Part shown: positions 43,091 through 52,941 of the stretch, one piece after another | How positions within the stretch are numbered: the stretch's first letter is position 1 | Layout of the letters: each line of letters begins with the position of its first letter | DNA from: an uncultured Anaerovibrio sp. | Lineage (GTDB): Bacteria; Bacillota; Negativicutes; Selenomonadales; Selenomonadaceae | DNA length: 64,000 nt | Assembly: GCA_934203205.1 (NCBI GenBank) | Contig: CAKPYV010000001.1 | Span: 124,001 to 188,000 of the forward strand | Direction: 5' to 3' | Made by a program: the position numbers and the translations under genes | Notes under the pieces: generated by a model | Databases searched by the model: none | Seen by the model: the letters and a program-made list of their open reading frames with translations, nothing else | What the model was told of the DNA's origin: nothing

Positions 43091-43119
43091 TTGTCTATAA
43101 TAAGGAGATAGTATATACT
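43091..43119 (+). promoter_or_regulatory. promoter of the prdX-like gene
   Basis: TTGTCT (43091–43096) and TATACT (43114–43119) are separated by 17 bases, 37 bases before the TTG start. Confidence 0.65.
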
Positions 43120-43156
43120 AAAATATGACTAAATGTAAATTATTGAGGTGTAAATA

Positions 43157-43657
43157 TTGGATAAACAGGAAATCTTCGACTATTTGGACGAGAAAAATAT
43201 TTGGCATGAAATAACAGAGCATGAGGCTGTATTCAGCATGGAGGAAGCTATCAGCGTGGAACTGCCTTATCCTCAGTGTGATGCCAAAAATCTTTTTATA
43301 AGAGATGATAAAAAGCGAAATTATTATATGATTACGGTCTGCGGACCTAAGCGGGTGGATCTAAAGGAATTTCGTCAGGAGCATGGCACAAGACGCCTTA
43401 GCTTTGCCTCAGCAGAGGATCTCTGGGAACTGATTCATATCAAGCCTGGTTCCGTATCTCCCTTGGGTTTGTTGAACAACCAGCAGTGCAATGTAAAGCT
43501 GTATCTGGATGGTGATTTCTTCCGTAAGCCTGGCATCATCGGTATTCATCCTAATGACAATACGGCTACCGTATGGCTGAAGGCGGATGATTTGAAGAAT
43601 CTGGTGGAAAACCACGGCAATGAGGTGGAGATTGTGGATTTGCCTCAGATGGAGTAG
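43157..43657 (+). CDS. PrdX/ProXp-type prolyl-tRNA editing protein
   Basis: This 166-residue YbaK/ProRS-INS-fold protein is like PrdX/ProX, which hydrolyses Ala- or Cys-tRNA-Pro mischarged by ProRS. The family blocks are visible: HEAVFSMEEA, AKNLFIRDDKKRNYYMI and GSVSPLGLLN. No ProRS gene is adjacent. The start is TTG 43157 with GAGGTG upstream; no ATG fits. It has its own promoter and a hairpin behind it, so it is monocistronic. Confidence 0.87.
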   Translation: MDKQEIFDYLDEKNIWHEITEHEAVFSMEEAISVELPYPQCDAKNLFIRDDKKRNYYMITVCGPKRVDLKEFRQEHGTRRLSFASAEDLWELIHIKPGSVSPLGLLNNQQCNVKLYLDGDFFRKPGIIGIHPNDNTATVWLKADDLKNLVENHGNEVEIVDLPQME

Positions 43658-43682
43658 ACAAATATTTTTATAGGGAAAGTGC

Positions 43683-43723
43683 AAAGCTGCAAGACTGTTA
43701 TGGCAGGACTGCAGCTTTCTTTG
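43683..43723 (+). terminator. terminator after the prdX-like gene
   Basis: A stem AAAGCTGCA/TGCAGCTTT (43683–43691 and 43710–43718) with a modest T-rich tail ends just before priA. Confidence 0.55.
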
Positions 43724-43734
43724 GGATTTGAATT

Positions 43735-46188
43735 ATGCGGATTGCAGATGTATATATAAACCTTCCAATAAAAAGCATCTCACAGGCCTTTAGCTACATT
43801 CTGCCAGCCAATCTGGCCAATGTAAATGCAGGCTGGCGGGTTCTGGTGCCCTTTGGGGGACGGGATATAGAGGGCTTTGTGGTGCAGGTATACTCGGAAA
43901 CAGAATATAGCCAAAAGGAAAATTATCCCCTAGAGAAACTAAAGGCGGTAAAAGCAGCTGTGGATGAGGAGCCTTGGTTCAATCCTGTGGTCTTGGAGGT
44001 GTCCCAATGGCTGGCCAAGTTTTATCTTTGTTCTCCCGGAGAAATCATGCGGTTGTTTATGCCGGGGAAAAGTGGTTTGAGAATCCAGCTTCAATATGAG
44101 GCGGTGCAGACCGAGGGAGAAAATATGCTGCTTCTGGTGGATGTATATCGTCAGGTCTATGAAGTATTACAGCAGGGAATTGCCAGCAAAAAACAGCTAA
44201 GAGAAGGTCTGCTGCAGGCTGGCAGGGAGGAAGCAGCCGCCCAGTTGGACAGAGTTCTGGAGGGACTGCTGCGGCATGGTCTGGCTAAAAGGGTTTATCA
44301 GGCCAGCCAGCGGGCCAAGGAAAATACAGCCTCCTATCTGGTGCTGCCTGCTCCTATGACAGAGGCAAAGCTACAGTCCATAGAGAAGAAAAAACGGGGA
44401 CAGATTGCTTTGGCTCAGTGGCTGTATCAAGATGGCAGATCTGAGTATTCTCTGGCGGAGTTAAAAAAGCAGGGCTTTTCCCCGCTGGTTATCAAGGGGC
44501 TGTGTGGTTCTGGTCTGGCAGAATTGGAGCAAAGACGGGTATTGCGGGATAGCTATGGAAATTTTGGTCAGGCTGGCACCGTTGAGGAGCTAACCCAGGA
44601 ACAGCAACAGGCTGTAGCCCAGTTGTCCCACCAGCTAGCGGAAAAGGTTTACAAGCCTTATTTGCTTTATGGCATTACCGGCAGTGGCAAAACCCGGGTA
44701 TATATAGAGGCTGTGAAGCAGGTGCGCCAGCAGGGCAGAATTGCTATGGTGCTGGTACCGGAAATTGCCTTGACAGGACAGGTGGTGCAAGCCTTTAAGG
44801 CCTATTTTGGTCAGGATATTATCGTGATGCATAGCCGTCTTTCTATCAATGAACGGAATGATGCTATTCTGCGGGCTAGAACCGGAGAAGCTGGTATTAT
44901 TATTGGTGCCCGTTCAGCTCTTTTTGTGCCTGTTGAGAATGTAGGCATCATTATTATGGATGAGGAGCAGGACAATTCCTACAAGCAGGACGAATCTCCT
45001 CGCTATCATGCCAGAGTGGTGGCTGATAAGCTGGCTCAGCTGCATGGAGCTGTATTGCTGTTAGGCAGTGCTACTCCTTCCTTGGAAACCTATTATCATG
45101 CCATTAAAGGTGATTATGGACTTTTGAGGCTCACCAAGCGTATCGGCAATATGCCTTTGCCACAGATTCAGTGTGCGGATATGCGGCAGGAATTGAAAAT
45201 GGGACGGCGGAGCGTAATATCCCAGCCTTTGCAACAGCTGATATTGGATACGCTGGCCAAAAAAGAGCAGTTAATTCTGATGTTGAATCGGCGAGGGTTT
45301 TCCACCTTTGTAATGTGCCGTTCCTGTGGGGAGACTATTAAATGTCCTCAGTGCACCATGCCTCTGGTTTATCATCGGGATGGCCGTCTGCTGTGCCATC
45401 ACTGTGATATTCAGATGCCGGTGCCAGATATTTGCCCTAAATGTGGCAGTCATTATATTAAATATTTTGGTTCTGGTACGGAAAAGCTGGAGCAGGAGCT
45501 GTCGCAGCTGGTGCCCCAGGCCAGAATTGTTCGGATGGACAGGGATACTACCAGTCGTAAATTTGCCCATACGGAGATATTGGACAAATTTCGTCGGGGA
45601 AAATATGATATATTATTAGGCACCCAGATGGTAGCCAAGGGCCACGATATTCCCAATGTAACAGGAGTAGGTATCCTTAGTGCGGATTCTACTCTGAATA
45701 TGCCGGATTTTCGGGCGGCGGAACGGGTTTTTATGCTGATTACCCAGACAGCAGGCCGAGCAGGCAGAGGGGAAATACCTGGGCGGGTAGTGGTGCAATG
45801 CTACAATCCAGAGCATTTTGCGGTACAAACCGGTATGGCCCAGAATTATGGGGAGTTTTTCAAGCAGGAAATGCGTCTGCGGCAGGCTTTGTTTAACCCT
45901 CCTTATAGCCGTCTGATAAAGCTGATTTTTCAGAGTCCTCTGGAGCAGGAGGCCAAGAAGATGGCCATAGACCTTAGAGATGCCTATCAGGCTGTCTTTG
46001 GGGATAGCGCCGTTTATCAGGCTGTGGGGCCTGCCCCGGCTATGATGTCCTGTCTGCGGGGGGTATATCGTTATGTACTTCTCCTGAAAACAGGGGATAT
46101 CTGGGGCGTTTTGGATTTCCTGCGGCAGCAGGGAATGGCTGGCAATATGCAGGTGGCAGTGGATATAGATCCTTTGACTACCTCTTGA
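43735..46188 (+). CDS. priA: primosomal protein N' (PriA helicase)
   Basis: This 817-residue replication-restart helicase has a 3'-DNA-binding N-terminal domain (about 1–110) and helicase motifs GITGSGKT (I) and DEEQD (II). Eight cysteines form two zinc sites (CRSCGETIKCPQC, CHHC, CPKC). The second helicase half contains GTQMVAKGHDIPNV and QTAGRAGRG. It reloads the replisome at stalled forks. It precedes the large dynamin gene with a short gap. The ribosome site before ATG 43735 is weak (GGGAT). Confidence 0.95.
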   Translation: MRIADVYINLPIKSISQAFSYILPANLANVNAGWRVLVPFGGRDIEGFVVQVYSETEYSQKENYPLEKLKAVKAAVDEEPWFNPVVLEVSQWLAKFYLCSPGEIMRLFMPGKSGLRIQLQYEAVQTEGENMLLLVDVYRQVYEVLQQGIASKKQLREGLLQAGREEAAAQLDRVLEGLLRHGLAKRVYQASQRAKENTASYLVLPAPMTEAKLQSIEKKKRGQIALAQWLYQDGRSEYSLAELKKQGFSPLVIKGLCGSGLAELEQRRVLRDSYGNFGQAGTVEELTQEQQQAVAQLSHQLAEKVYKPYLLYGITGSGKTRVYIEAVKQVRQQGRIAMVLVPEIALTGQVVQAFKAYFGQDIIVMHSRLSINERNDAILRARTGEAGIIIGARSALFVPVENVGIIIMDEEQDNSYKQDESPRYHARVVADKLAQLHGAVLLLGSATPSLETYYHAIKGDYGLLRLTKRIGNMPLPQIQCADMRQELKMGRRSVISQPLQQLILDTLAKKEQLILMLNRRGFSTFVMCRSCGETIKCPQCTMPLVYHRDGRLLCHHCDIQMPVPDICPKCGSHYIKYFGSGTEKLEQELSQLVPQARIVRMDRDTTSRKFAHTEILDKFRRGKYDILLGTQMVAKGHDIPNVTGVGILSADSTLNMPDFRAAERVFMLITQTAGRAGRGEIPGRVVVQCYNPEHFAVQTGMAQNYGEFFKQEMRLRQALFNPPYSRLIKLIFQSPLEQEAKKMAIDLRDAYQAVFGDSAVYQAVGPAPAMMSCLRGVYRYVLLLKTGDIWGVLDFLRQQGMAGNMQVAVDIDPLTTS

Positions 46189-46224
46189 TAAGATAAATTA
46201 TTGGATAAAGGAAAGAAATAATCT

Positions 46225-49200
46225 ATGGAGAAAACTCTTTTACAGGCTCGTTTAACAGCAGCCTATAATTATTTTCATCAGCGCAAGCATCTACAAAATA
46301 TGCAGAGAATCAAGGAGCTGGCCCAAAAGCTGGAAACGGGGGAATATGGCATTGCCTTTGCCGGCCATTTTTCTGCTGGCAAGTCCCGCATGATTAATAC
46401 CATTTTAGGGGAGAACCTATTGCCCTCCAGTCCGATTCCTACCAGTGCCAATCTGGTACGGGTGCATAGGGGCAAGCCGGGGGAGGATTATGCCAGAGTT
46501 TATTTTCATCAAGATAAACCAAGGAAATATCTAGCTCCTTATGATTATGACCTTTTGCGGGGTTTCTGCCGGGATGGGGATGCCATTCGGGAAATAGAGC
46601 TGTGCCGCAGTGATTTGTCCCTGCCGGAGCAGGTAATCGTTATGGATACCCCTGGTATAGACTCGGCTGATGATGCCCATAGAAAGTCTACAGAGGAAGC
46701 ACTGCATCTGGCAGATATTATTTTCTATGTTATGGATTATAATCATGTGCAGGCGGAGCTGAATCTTTCCTTTACCAGGGATTTGACTCAGGCAGGCAAG
46801 GTGGTTTATCTGGTGGTAAATCAGATAGATAAGCATGTGGCAACGGAACTGTCCTTTGACAGTTTTTGTCAGGGGGTACGGGAGGCTTTTCTGAATTGGG
46901 GCGTTCAGCCAGCAGGCTTTTATTTTACCTCTCTCCGCTATCCAGACCATCCGGATAATCAATTTGTTCAGTTGCAGGAAATGCTTCAAAAGCAGATTGC
47001 CCAGCGGGAAAATACTTTGCTTACCTCTATTGAGGCTTCTTTGCATAAAATATTGCAGGAATATCAGCAGGAGCAGATACAGCTAAGACAGGAAAATATG
47101 GCTGAGGCTGTGGCGGTTTTGTCAAAGTTGGAACCGGAAAGAGAAAAACAGCTTAGGCAGGATTATTTCCGCCTTCAGCAGGAGCAGGTGAATTTGCAGT
47201 CCAACTGGGAGCAGGAGCTGGATGAGGCTGTACAGAAGATTATGGATAATGCCTATTTGATGCCAACCTCTACCAGAGATTTGGCCAGGGATTATCTGGA
47301 GGCCTGTCAGCCGGATTTCAAGGTGGGATTTTTTGGTCGTGGCAAGAAAACTTTGGCAGAAATGGCAAGGCGTCGTCAGCTGTTTTTTGAGGATGCCAGT
47401 GAAAAGGCGAAAACCCAGCTAGCTTGGCATATTAAAAGCTATTTGGTGGATTTTGCCAGAAAACAGCATATTGATGAGGCGGATTTGCTGGATTTTGTGG
47501 AAAAGATGGAGATTCTGCCACCAGAGGAATTGCTGACAGAGGCTATGCGTTCAGGAGCCAAGCTTACTCAGGATGGCACCTATGTGATGAATTATACAGC
47601 TAATTTTGCTGAGGGCACTAAGGCGATGGCTAGGCGCTTCTGTTATACCTATAAAGAAAAGGCAGGGGCTTTGCTGGAACAGCGGCGCAAGGCTAGAGGG
47701 GCAGAAATTCTTAAACAACTGCAGGCCTTGGCAGATTATGGGCCAGCCTGGGAGGAGATAAAGCAGGCAGAGCTGGTTGCCAAGGAGGAAGCTCTGGAGC
47801 TGAGAGAGCTGGAAAAGGTCAATAAATTGCCAGAAAATTGGCAGGAGGTTTTTGCTACTGTTCCTTTGGAGGAGGAAATCGTTCCACCTATAAGCAAGGA
47901 AGAAGCTGTTCTTTGCCAAGGAGTCTCTACTGGGGAAGTAATAGCTGATTCAGGAAATCAGGAAAATGTGGATGCTGGCAGGCAGACAGAAAAAACAGGG
48001 ATTGCTGAGTCTAAGGAAGCACAGGCTGTAGCAGAGCCTGTTAAGGCAGAGAATAATATGTCCGGCCATGAGGCTTTAAACTATTGGGGGAATAAGCTGC
48101 GGCAGGGCAGCAAGCTGATACAGAATATTCCTATGCTGAAACAGCTGTCTGAGGAGTTGGCGGAAAGGGCTCAGCGGTTGGATAATAAGGGCTTTATGGT
48201 AACTCTTTTTGGCGCCTTTAGTGCAGGTAAATCCTCCTTTGCTAATTCTCTGCTGGGGGAGGGATTGTTGCCTGTATCGCCAAATCCTACTACGGCAGCC
48301 ATTAATAAGATTTGTCCTGTGGATGAAAACCATCCTCATGGTACTGTGGTGGTAAAGCTAAAGGATGAAGCAATGCTGTTGGCGGATATTAATCGTGCTC
48401 TGGGAGCCTTTGAACTACAGGGAAGCAGTATAGCTGAGGCGGAGAAGCTGGCTGGAACAGCCTTAGAGGATGATAGCAATGATCGTCAGCGGGAAAAATC
48501 CTTCCTGAGAGCTTTTCTTAAGGGATTGCCAAAGGCTTCCTCCCATCTGGGACAGGAGATTTGGTGTCAGCTGGAGGATTTTGGAGCTTATGCTGCCCAG
48601 GAGGAAAAGTCATGCTTTGTGGATTGGCTGGAGGTTTATTATGATTGCCAGCTAACCAGATTGGGGATCACTCTGGTGGATACGCCGGGAGCGGATTCCA
48701 TTAATGCCCGTCATACCAATTTGTCCTTTAACTATATTCGCCAATCTGATGTGGTGTTATTTGTTACTTATTACAACCATGCTTTTAGCCGGGCGGATAG
48801 AGAATTTTTGATTCAGCTGGGCCGTGTGAAGGATTCCTTTGCCTTGGACAAGATGTTCTTTATTGTCAATGCCATTGATTTGGCAGAGAATCAGCAGGAA
48901 GCCCAGGGCGTAATAGACTATGTGGCGGACCAGCTTCGGAAATTCGGAGTAGGTCAGCCAAGAATGTTTGGTTTGTCCAGTCAGGAAATTCTGAAAAGCA
49001 AGGAGGCGGGACAGACGCAGGGCTTTGCCTTTGAGGATGCCTTTTACAATTTTGTTTTCCATGAGCTGACAGATATTGCGGTAAATGCTGCAGCTGGTGA
49101 GTACAAACTAGCTCAGGATCGTCTGCAGGAGCTGATTGCTCTAAGTCAGGGGAATGCTGAGGAAAAACAGCAGCGCCGTCTGGAACTGGAGGATCAGCAG

Positions 49201-49911
49201 AAAAAGGCTGATGTGATACTGGCTGGGTTGGATAATGGCGAAATGGAGAAGCGCCAGCAGCAGGAACTGCAGGAGCTGATATATTATGTCAACCAGCGGG
49301 TGTTTATTCGCTATATGGATTTCTATCGGGAGTCCTTTAATCCTGCTACCTTGCAGAAAAAGGGCAATAATAGCAAAATGCTGGCCAAGGCTCTAGGGGA
49401 GCTTCTTAACAGTATGGGCTTTGACTTTGCTCAGGAGTTGCGGGCAACCAGTCTGCGGTTGGAAAAATTTCTCCAGAAGCAAGGTGTGAAGCTGCAGCAG
49501 CAGATAAATGATAAATTGCGGGAAATTAGCGGAGAACTGCCTCTTTCTCTGCAGGATGTTTCTTATAGCTGTGATTTGGAGTTTGCCACAGCTTTTCAGC
49601 AGGCAGAGGATAAATATTTCCAATCTGCTTTGGCTATCTATAAAAATCCTAAAGCCTTCTTTGAAGGGGGAGGTAGTCGGGAAATGGCTGATGCCTTGGA
49701 GAAGCTTTTGCATCCACTGGCTGATAAGTATCTGGCTCAGCAACAGGAAATGCTGGCTCAGGAAATGAGCCGAGGGGTAGAGAAGGTTTTCGGCCAGGTA
49801 AAGGGGCGTTTCCAAAACCGTTTGGCAGAGAATTTTGTCGCCAGCAAAGCTGCCCTGGAGGGAGATGTGCCGGTAGAAATATTGCTGGATATTCAGAAGC
49901 AATTAGTGTAA
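46225..49911 (+). CDS. double-headed bacterial dynamin-like GTPase (DynA-like)
   Basis: This 1228-residue protein contains two complete dynamin-type GTPase units in tandem. The first has P-loop GHFSAGKS (47–54), DTPGID at 141–146 and an NQID-type base motif. The second has GAFSAGKS (663–670), DTPGAD (819–824) and a matching switch. Between them and at the end are long helical regions that may form stalks and membrane-binding paddles. The same head-to-tail layout is known in Bacillus DynA (YpbR), a membrane fusion and protection protein. No phage or stress gene is nearby; the gene lies between priA and dapF. Codon use resembles its neighbours. Confidence 0.9.
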   Translation: MEKTLLQARLTAAYNYFHQRKHLQNMQRIKELAQKLETGEYGIAFAGHFSAGKSRMINTILGENLLPSSPIPTSANLVRVHRGKPGEDYARVYFHQDKPRKYLAPYDYDLLRGFCRDGDAIREIELCRSDLSLPEQVIVMDTPGIDSADDAHRKSTEEALHLADIIFYVMDYNHVQAELNLSFTRDLTQAGKVVYLVVNQIDKHVATELSFDSFCQGVREAFLNWGVQPAGFYFTSLRYPDHPDNQFVQLQEMLQKQIAQRENTLLTSIEASLHKILQEYQQEQIQLRQENMAEAVAVLSKLEPEREKQLRQDYFRLQQEQVNLQSNWEQELDEAVQKIMDNAYLMPTSTRDLARDYLEACQPDFKVGFFGRGKKTLAEMARRRQLFFEDASEKAKTQLAWHIKSYLVDFARKQHIDEADLLDFVEKMEILPPEELLTEAMRSGAKLTQDGTYVMNYTANFAEGTKAMARRFCYTYKEKAGALLEQRRKARGAEILKQLQALADYGPAWEEIKQAELVAKEEALELRELEKVNKLPENWQEVFATVPLEEEIVPPISKEEAVLCQGVSTGEVIADSGNQENVDAGRQTEKTGIAESKEAQAVAEPVKAENNMSGHEALNYWGNKLRQGSKLIQNIPMLKQLSEELAERAQRLDNKGFMVTLFGAFSAGKSSFANSLLGEGLLPVSPNPTTAAINKICPVDENHPHGTVVVKLKDEAMLLADINRALGAFELQGSSIAEAEKLAGTALEDDSNDRQREKSFLRAFLKGLPKASSHLGQEIWCQLEDFGAYAAQEEKSCFVDWLEVYYDCQLTRLGITLVDTPGADSINARHTNLSFNYIRQSDVVLFVTYYNHAFSRADREFLIQLGRVKDSFALDKMFFIVNAIDLAENQQEAQGVIDYVADQLRKFGVGQPRMFGLSSQEILKSKEAGQTQGFAFEDAFYNFVFHELTDIAVNAAAGEYKLAQDRLQELIALSQGNAEEKQQRRLELEDQQKKADVILAGLDNGEMEKRQQQELQELIYYVNQRVFIRYMDFYRESFNPATLQKKGNNSKMLAKALGELLNSMGFDFAQELRATSLRLEKFLQKQGVKLQQQINDKLREISGELPLSLQDVSYSCDLEFATAFQQAEDKYFQSALAIYKNPKAFFEGGGSREMADALEKLLHPLADKYLAQQQEMLAQEMSRGVEKVFGQVKGRFQNRLAENFVASKAALEGDVPVEILLDIQKQLV

Positions 49912-49992
49912 TGGAATGTTCATATTTCCCTTGTGAGGAAGGTTGTGACATTGCATAGTGTAGGGCTGTAGTGCCTAAGGAGTGAAGTGATT

Positions 49993-50841
49993 ATGAAATT
50001 TGAATTTAGCAAATGGCAGGGTACAGGTAATGATTTTGTAATGGCGGATTGCTTGAAGAATCCTGCTTATATAGCTACGGTGGATTGGGCCAAGGAAATC
50101 TGTGACCGTCACTACGGTATTGGGGCGGATGGCATTTTGCTGGTACTGCCTTCTGATAAGGCGGATATTCGTATGCGGATTATTAATGCTGATGGCAGTG
50201 AAGCAGAGATGTGTGGTAATGGTATTCGCTGTTTTGCCCGCTATGTTTACGAAATGGGTTATGTAAAAAGCGATGAGTTTACGGTGGAAACCGGGGCCGG
50301 GATTCTGGTGCCAAAAATCATTAAGGAAAATGATGTCATTGCCATGATTCAGGTGGATATGGGAGAGCCTATTCTGGAGGGAGATAAAATCCCTGTGGCT
50401 GGCTACGGCATGAACCGGGTGGTAAATGAGGATATTCAGGTGGAGGGACAGAATTTCAAAATGACCTGTGTATCTATGGGCAACCCTCATTGTGTGGTGT
50501 TTGTAGAGGATGCAGAGAATTTCCCTATTTTTGAAATTGGTCATTCCTTTGAGATTCACGAGAAATTCCCTCGCAAGACTAATACGGAATTTGTGCAGGT
50601 TTTGGATCGTCAGCATCTGCGCATGAGAGTATGGGAGCGGGGAGCAGCAGTTACCTTGGCTTGCGGTACTGGTTCCTGTGCAACCTTAACAGCAGCGGTA
50701 CTGAATAATTTGGCGGATCGCCGGGCGGAAATCCAACTGGATGGCGGCAAGCTGGTGGTGGAATGGGCGGAGGATAATCATCTGTACATGACAGGCTCGG
50801 CTCTGGAGGTTTATACCGGCACCTACGAAATCAAGGATTAA
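49993..50841 (+). CDS. dapF: diaminopimelate epimerase
   Basis: This 282-residue cofactor-free epimerase converts LL- to meso-diaminopimelate for lysine and peptidoglycan. The family blocks and both catalytic cysteines are visible: GTGNDFV at the start, MCGNGIRCFARY and LACGTGSC. The ATG at 49993 has AAGGAG 10 bases upstream; a GTG 6 bases earlier is possible. It is alone here, with no other dap gene beside it. Confidence 0.96.
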   Translation: MKFEFSKWQGTGNDFVMADCLKNPAYIATVDWAKEICDRHYGIGADGILLVLPSDKADIRMRIINADGSEAEMCGNGIRCFARYVYEMGYVKSDEFTVETGAGILVPKIIKENDVIAMIQVDMGEPILEGDKIPVAGYGMNRVVNEDIQVEGQNFKMTCVSMGNPHCVVFVEDAENFPIFEIGHSFEIHEKFPRKTNTEFVQVLDRQHLRMRVWERGAAVTLACGTGSCATLTAAVLNNLADRRAEIQLDGGKLVVEWAEDNHLYMTGSALEVYTGTYEIKD

Positions 50842-50862
50842 GCAGGGTTTTTCTTTTGTAAG

Positions 50863-50892
50863 TTGAATGTTACTGTTATTTAGTGATATAAT
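50863..50892 (+). promoter_or_regulatory. promoter of the yicC–coaBC unit
   Basis: TTGAAT (50863–50868) and TATAAT (50887–50892) are separated by 18 bases, 36 bases before the ATG of the YicC gene. Confidence 0.65.
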
Positions 50893-50928
50893 GATAAAGC
50901 TAAATTTTGTAAAGAAGAGGATTTATTC

Positions 50929-51807
50929 ATGATTAAAAGTATGACTGGCTTTGGGGCCGGGGATGCCGAAACTGCTGATTTCAAGGTTCATATTGAAGTA
51001 AAAGCTGTAAACCAGCGGTTTTTGGAAACCAATTATCATATGCCATATAGCATGAATATGTTTGAGAATCAGCTTACCAAGAAGATTAAGGAATATGCTT
51101 CCAGAGGCAAGCTGGATATCAACATACGTTTTCAGGATTTGCGGGATAAGGCTATAACCGTAAAGGTTGACAAGGGCTTGGTTGCTGCCTATGGTCAGGC
51201 ATTGCAGGAGATTAGCAGTCAGCTGGAGCTGTCTGCCCCAGTAACTGCGGCTCAGATTGCCAGCTATCCTGATGTATTGAAGCTGAATGAGGAAAATGCT
51301 GATTTGGAGGCTGCTCAGCCGGTATTGATGCAGGCTATGGAGCAGGCCTTGGAAAGCTTTGTAGCTATGCGAGAGGCTGAGGGACAGAATATCCAGAGGG
51401 ATTTGCTGGCCAGGATCGGCACTTTGGAGAATTTTGTCGGGGAGCTGGAAAAGCTGGCTCCTGAGATTGTAGCTGCTTATCGTCAGCGTTTGGAAAATCT
51501 TCTTAGGGAATATCTGGCTAAGGAGGATATTGAGGAAAGCAGAATTATTCAGGAGGTAGCTCTCTTTACTGACAAGGTGAACTACACTGAGGAAACAGTA
51601 CGGCTGAGAAGTCATTTTGATCAGTTCCGCCAGATTATTACTGCTGGTGAGCCAGTAGGCCGGAAGCTGGATTTTTTGATTCAGGAAATGAATCGGGAAA
51701 TCAATACGGTAGCCTCTAAGGCAAATTCTGCCGGGGCAGCACAGTTTGTGGTAGATGTTAAAAGCGAAATTGAGAAAATCAGAGAGCAGATTCAGAATAT
51801 TGAATAG
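50929..51807 (+). CDS. yicC: YicC-type endoribonuclease
   Basis: This 292-residue protein has the family's N-terminal IKSMTGFGAGDAE and VKAVNQRFLETNYHMP, a central helical part and a C-terminal domain with GRKLDFLIQEMNREINTVASKA. YicC proteins are RNases linked to RNA turnover. It heads the yicC–remA–gmk–rpoZ–coaBC unit, a classical order in Firmicutes (yloC–remA–gmk–rpoZ–coaBC). It starts at an ATG behind GAGGATTTATTC. Confidence 0.93.
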   Translation: MIKSMTGFGAGDAETADFKVHIEVKAVNQRFLETNYHMPYSMNMFENQLTKKIKEYASRGKLDINIRFQDLRDKAITVKVDKGLVAAYGQALQEISSQLELSAPVTAAQIASYPDVLKLNEENADLEAAQPVLMQAMEQALESFVAMREAEGQNIQRDLLARIGTLENFVGELEKLAPEIVAAYRQRLENLLREYLAKEDIEESRIIQEVALFTDKVNYTEETVRLRSHFDQFRQIITAGEPVGRKLDFLIQEMNREINTVASKANSAGAAQFVVDVKSEIEKIREQIQNIE

Positions 51808-51825
51808 TTGAGGGAGGTTCTGCCA

Positions 51826-52071
51826 ATGGAAATTAAGCTGCTGAATATAGGTTTTGGCAATGTGGTTTCAGCCAATCGCATTGTGGCTATAGTTAGTCCC
51901 GAATCCGCCCCTATCAAGCGTTTGGTGCAGGATGCCAGGGACAGGTGTCAGCTGATTGATGCTACCTATGGCAGACGCACCAGGGCAGTGGTTATTACGG
52001 ATAGCGGCTATATTATTCTTTCTGCTGTCCAACCTGATACTATGTCCCATCGTATGACTGAGGAGGCCTGA
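51826..52071 (+). CDS. remA: RemA-like DNA-binding regulator (DUF370)
   Basis: This 81-residue protein of the RemA/DUF370 family has the typical NIGFGNVVSANRIVAIVSPESAPIKRLV start, then GRRTRAVVITDSGYIILSAVQP. In Bacillus, RemA binds DNA and activates matrix and osmoprotection genes. The ATG at 51826 has GGGAGG upstream. It sits between yicC and gmk, its conserved location. Confidence 0.95.
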   Translation: MEIKLLNIGFGNVVSANRIVAIVSPESAPIKRLVQDARDRCQLIDATYGRRTRAVVITDSGYIILSAVQPDTMSHRMTEEA

Positions 52072-52075
52072 GCGT

Positions 52076-52693
52076 ATGCGTAAAGGATTATTAATATTGA
52101 TTTCCGGTCCTTCCGGTACCGGCAAGGGAACTGTTTGTGATTTGCTGCGACAAAAGCATCCAGAGATTTCCTATTCCATATCTGCCACTACCCGTCAGCC
52201 AAGACCGGGAGAGCAGGATGGCGTAAATTATTATTTTTACACCAAGGAAAAATTTCGGGAAATGATTGACCAGGGACAGCTGCTGGAATGGGCAGAGGTT
52301 TATGGCAATTTTTATGGTACTCCCAAGCAGAAGGTGCTGGATAGATTAGAAGCTGGGGAGGATATTCTGCTGGAGATAGATACCCAGGGTGCCTTGAATG
52401 TAATGAAGGTTATGCCAGATGGATTGTTTATCTTCCTGCTGCCTCCTTCTCTGGAGGAGCTGGCTGCCCGCCTCAAAGGCAGAGGTACCGAAACAGAGGA
52501 AAGCCTGCACCGTCGTTTAGGGGCTGCTGTAGATGAAATCAAGCTGGCCACTAAGTATCGTTATGTGGTAGTAAATGACAAGGTTGAGGATGCTCAGGAA
52601 ACTATTGCCAAGATTATTGAGGCAGAGCATCATCGCAGTGATTTGAATGAAAGCCTGCTAGCAAAGCTGCAGGTGTGGAAGGAGAATAAATAA
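52076..52693 (+). CDS. gmk: guanylate kinase
   Basis: This 205-residue P-loop kinase phosphorylates GMP to GDP. The P-loop is GPSGTGKGT from residue 11, followed by SISATTRQPRPGEQDGVNYYF, FLEWAEVYGNFYGT-type (LLEWAEVYGNFYGTP), and LLEIDTQGALNV. Length and order fit. It overlaps the rpoZ ATG by one base (the stop/start TAATG). Confidence 0.97.
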   Translation: MRKGLLILISGPSGTGKGTVCDLLRQKHPEISYSISATTRQPRPGEQDGVNYYFYTKEKFREMIDQGQLLEWAEVYGNFYGTPKQKVLDRLEAGEDILLEIDTQGALNVMKVMPDGLFIFLLPPSLEELAARLKGRGTETEESLHRRLGAAVDEIKLATKYRYVVVNDKVEDAQETIAKIIEAEHHRSDLNESLLAKLQVWKENK

Positions 52694-52926
52694 TGAGCAA
52701 AAACACCATTACCAATATTGTAACCCCAAATCTGGATCAGCTGACTCCATTGGTAGACAGCCGCTACACACTGGTAACCTTGGCTGCCAAGAGAGCTCGC
52801 GATATTATGGATAACAGCCATCCTGTTACTGCGGATAGAACCTCTACCCGTGATGTAACCAACGCTATGGAGGAGATTTACGAGGGCAAAATTACCTACA
52901 AGCGTCTGAATAGCGGTATTAAATAA
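52693..52926 (+). CDS. rpoZ: RNA polymerase omega subunit
   Basis: This 77-residue omega subunit stabilises beta prime in RNA polymerase. The conserved helix with YTLVTLAAKRARDIM lies at about 23–37, and the DVTNAMEEIYEGKITY region follows. Its ATG overlaps the gmk stop, coupling the two. It is followed by coaBC. Confidence 0.95.
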   Translation: MSKNTITNIVTPNLDQLTPLVDSRYTLVTLAAKRARDIMDNSHPVTADRTSTRDVTNAMEEIYEGKITYKRLNSGIK

Positions 52927-52941
52927 TCATAGGACAGTGTT

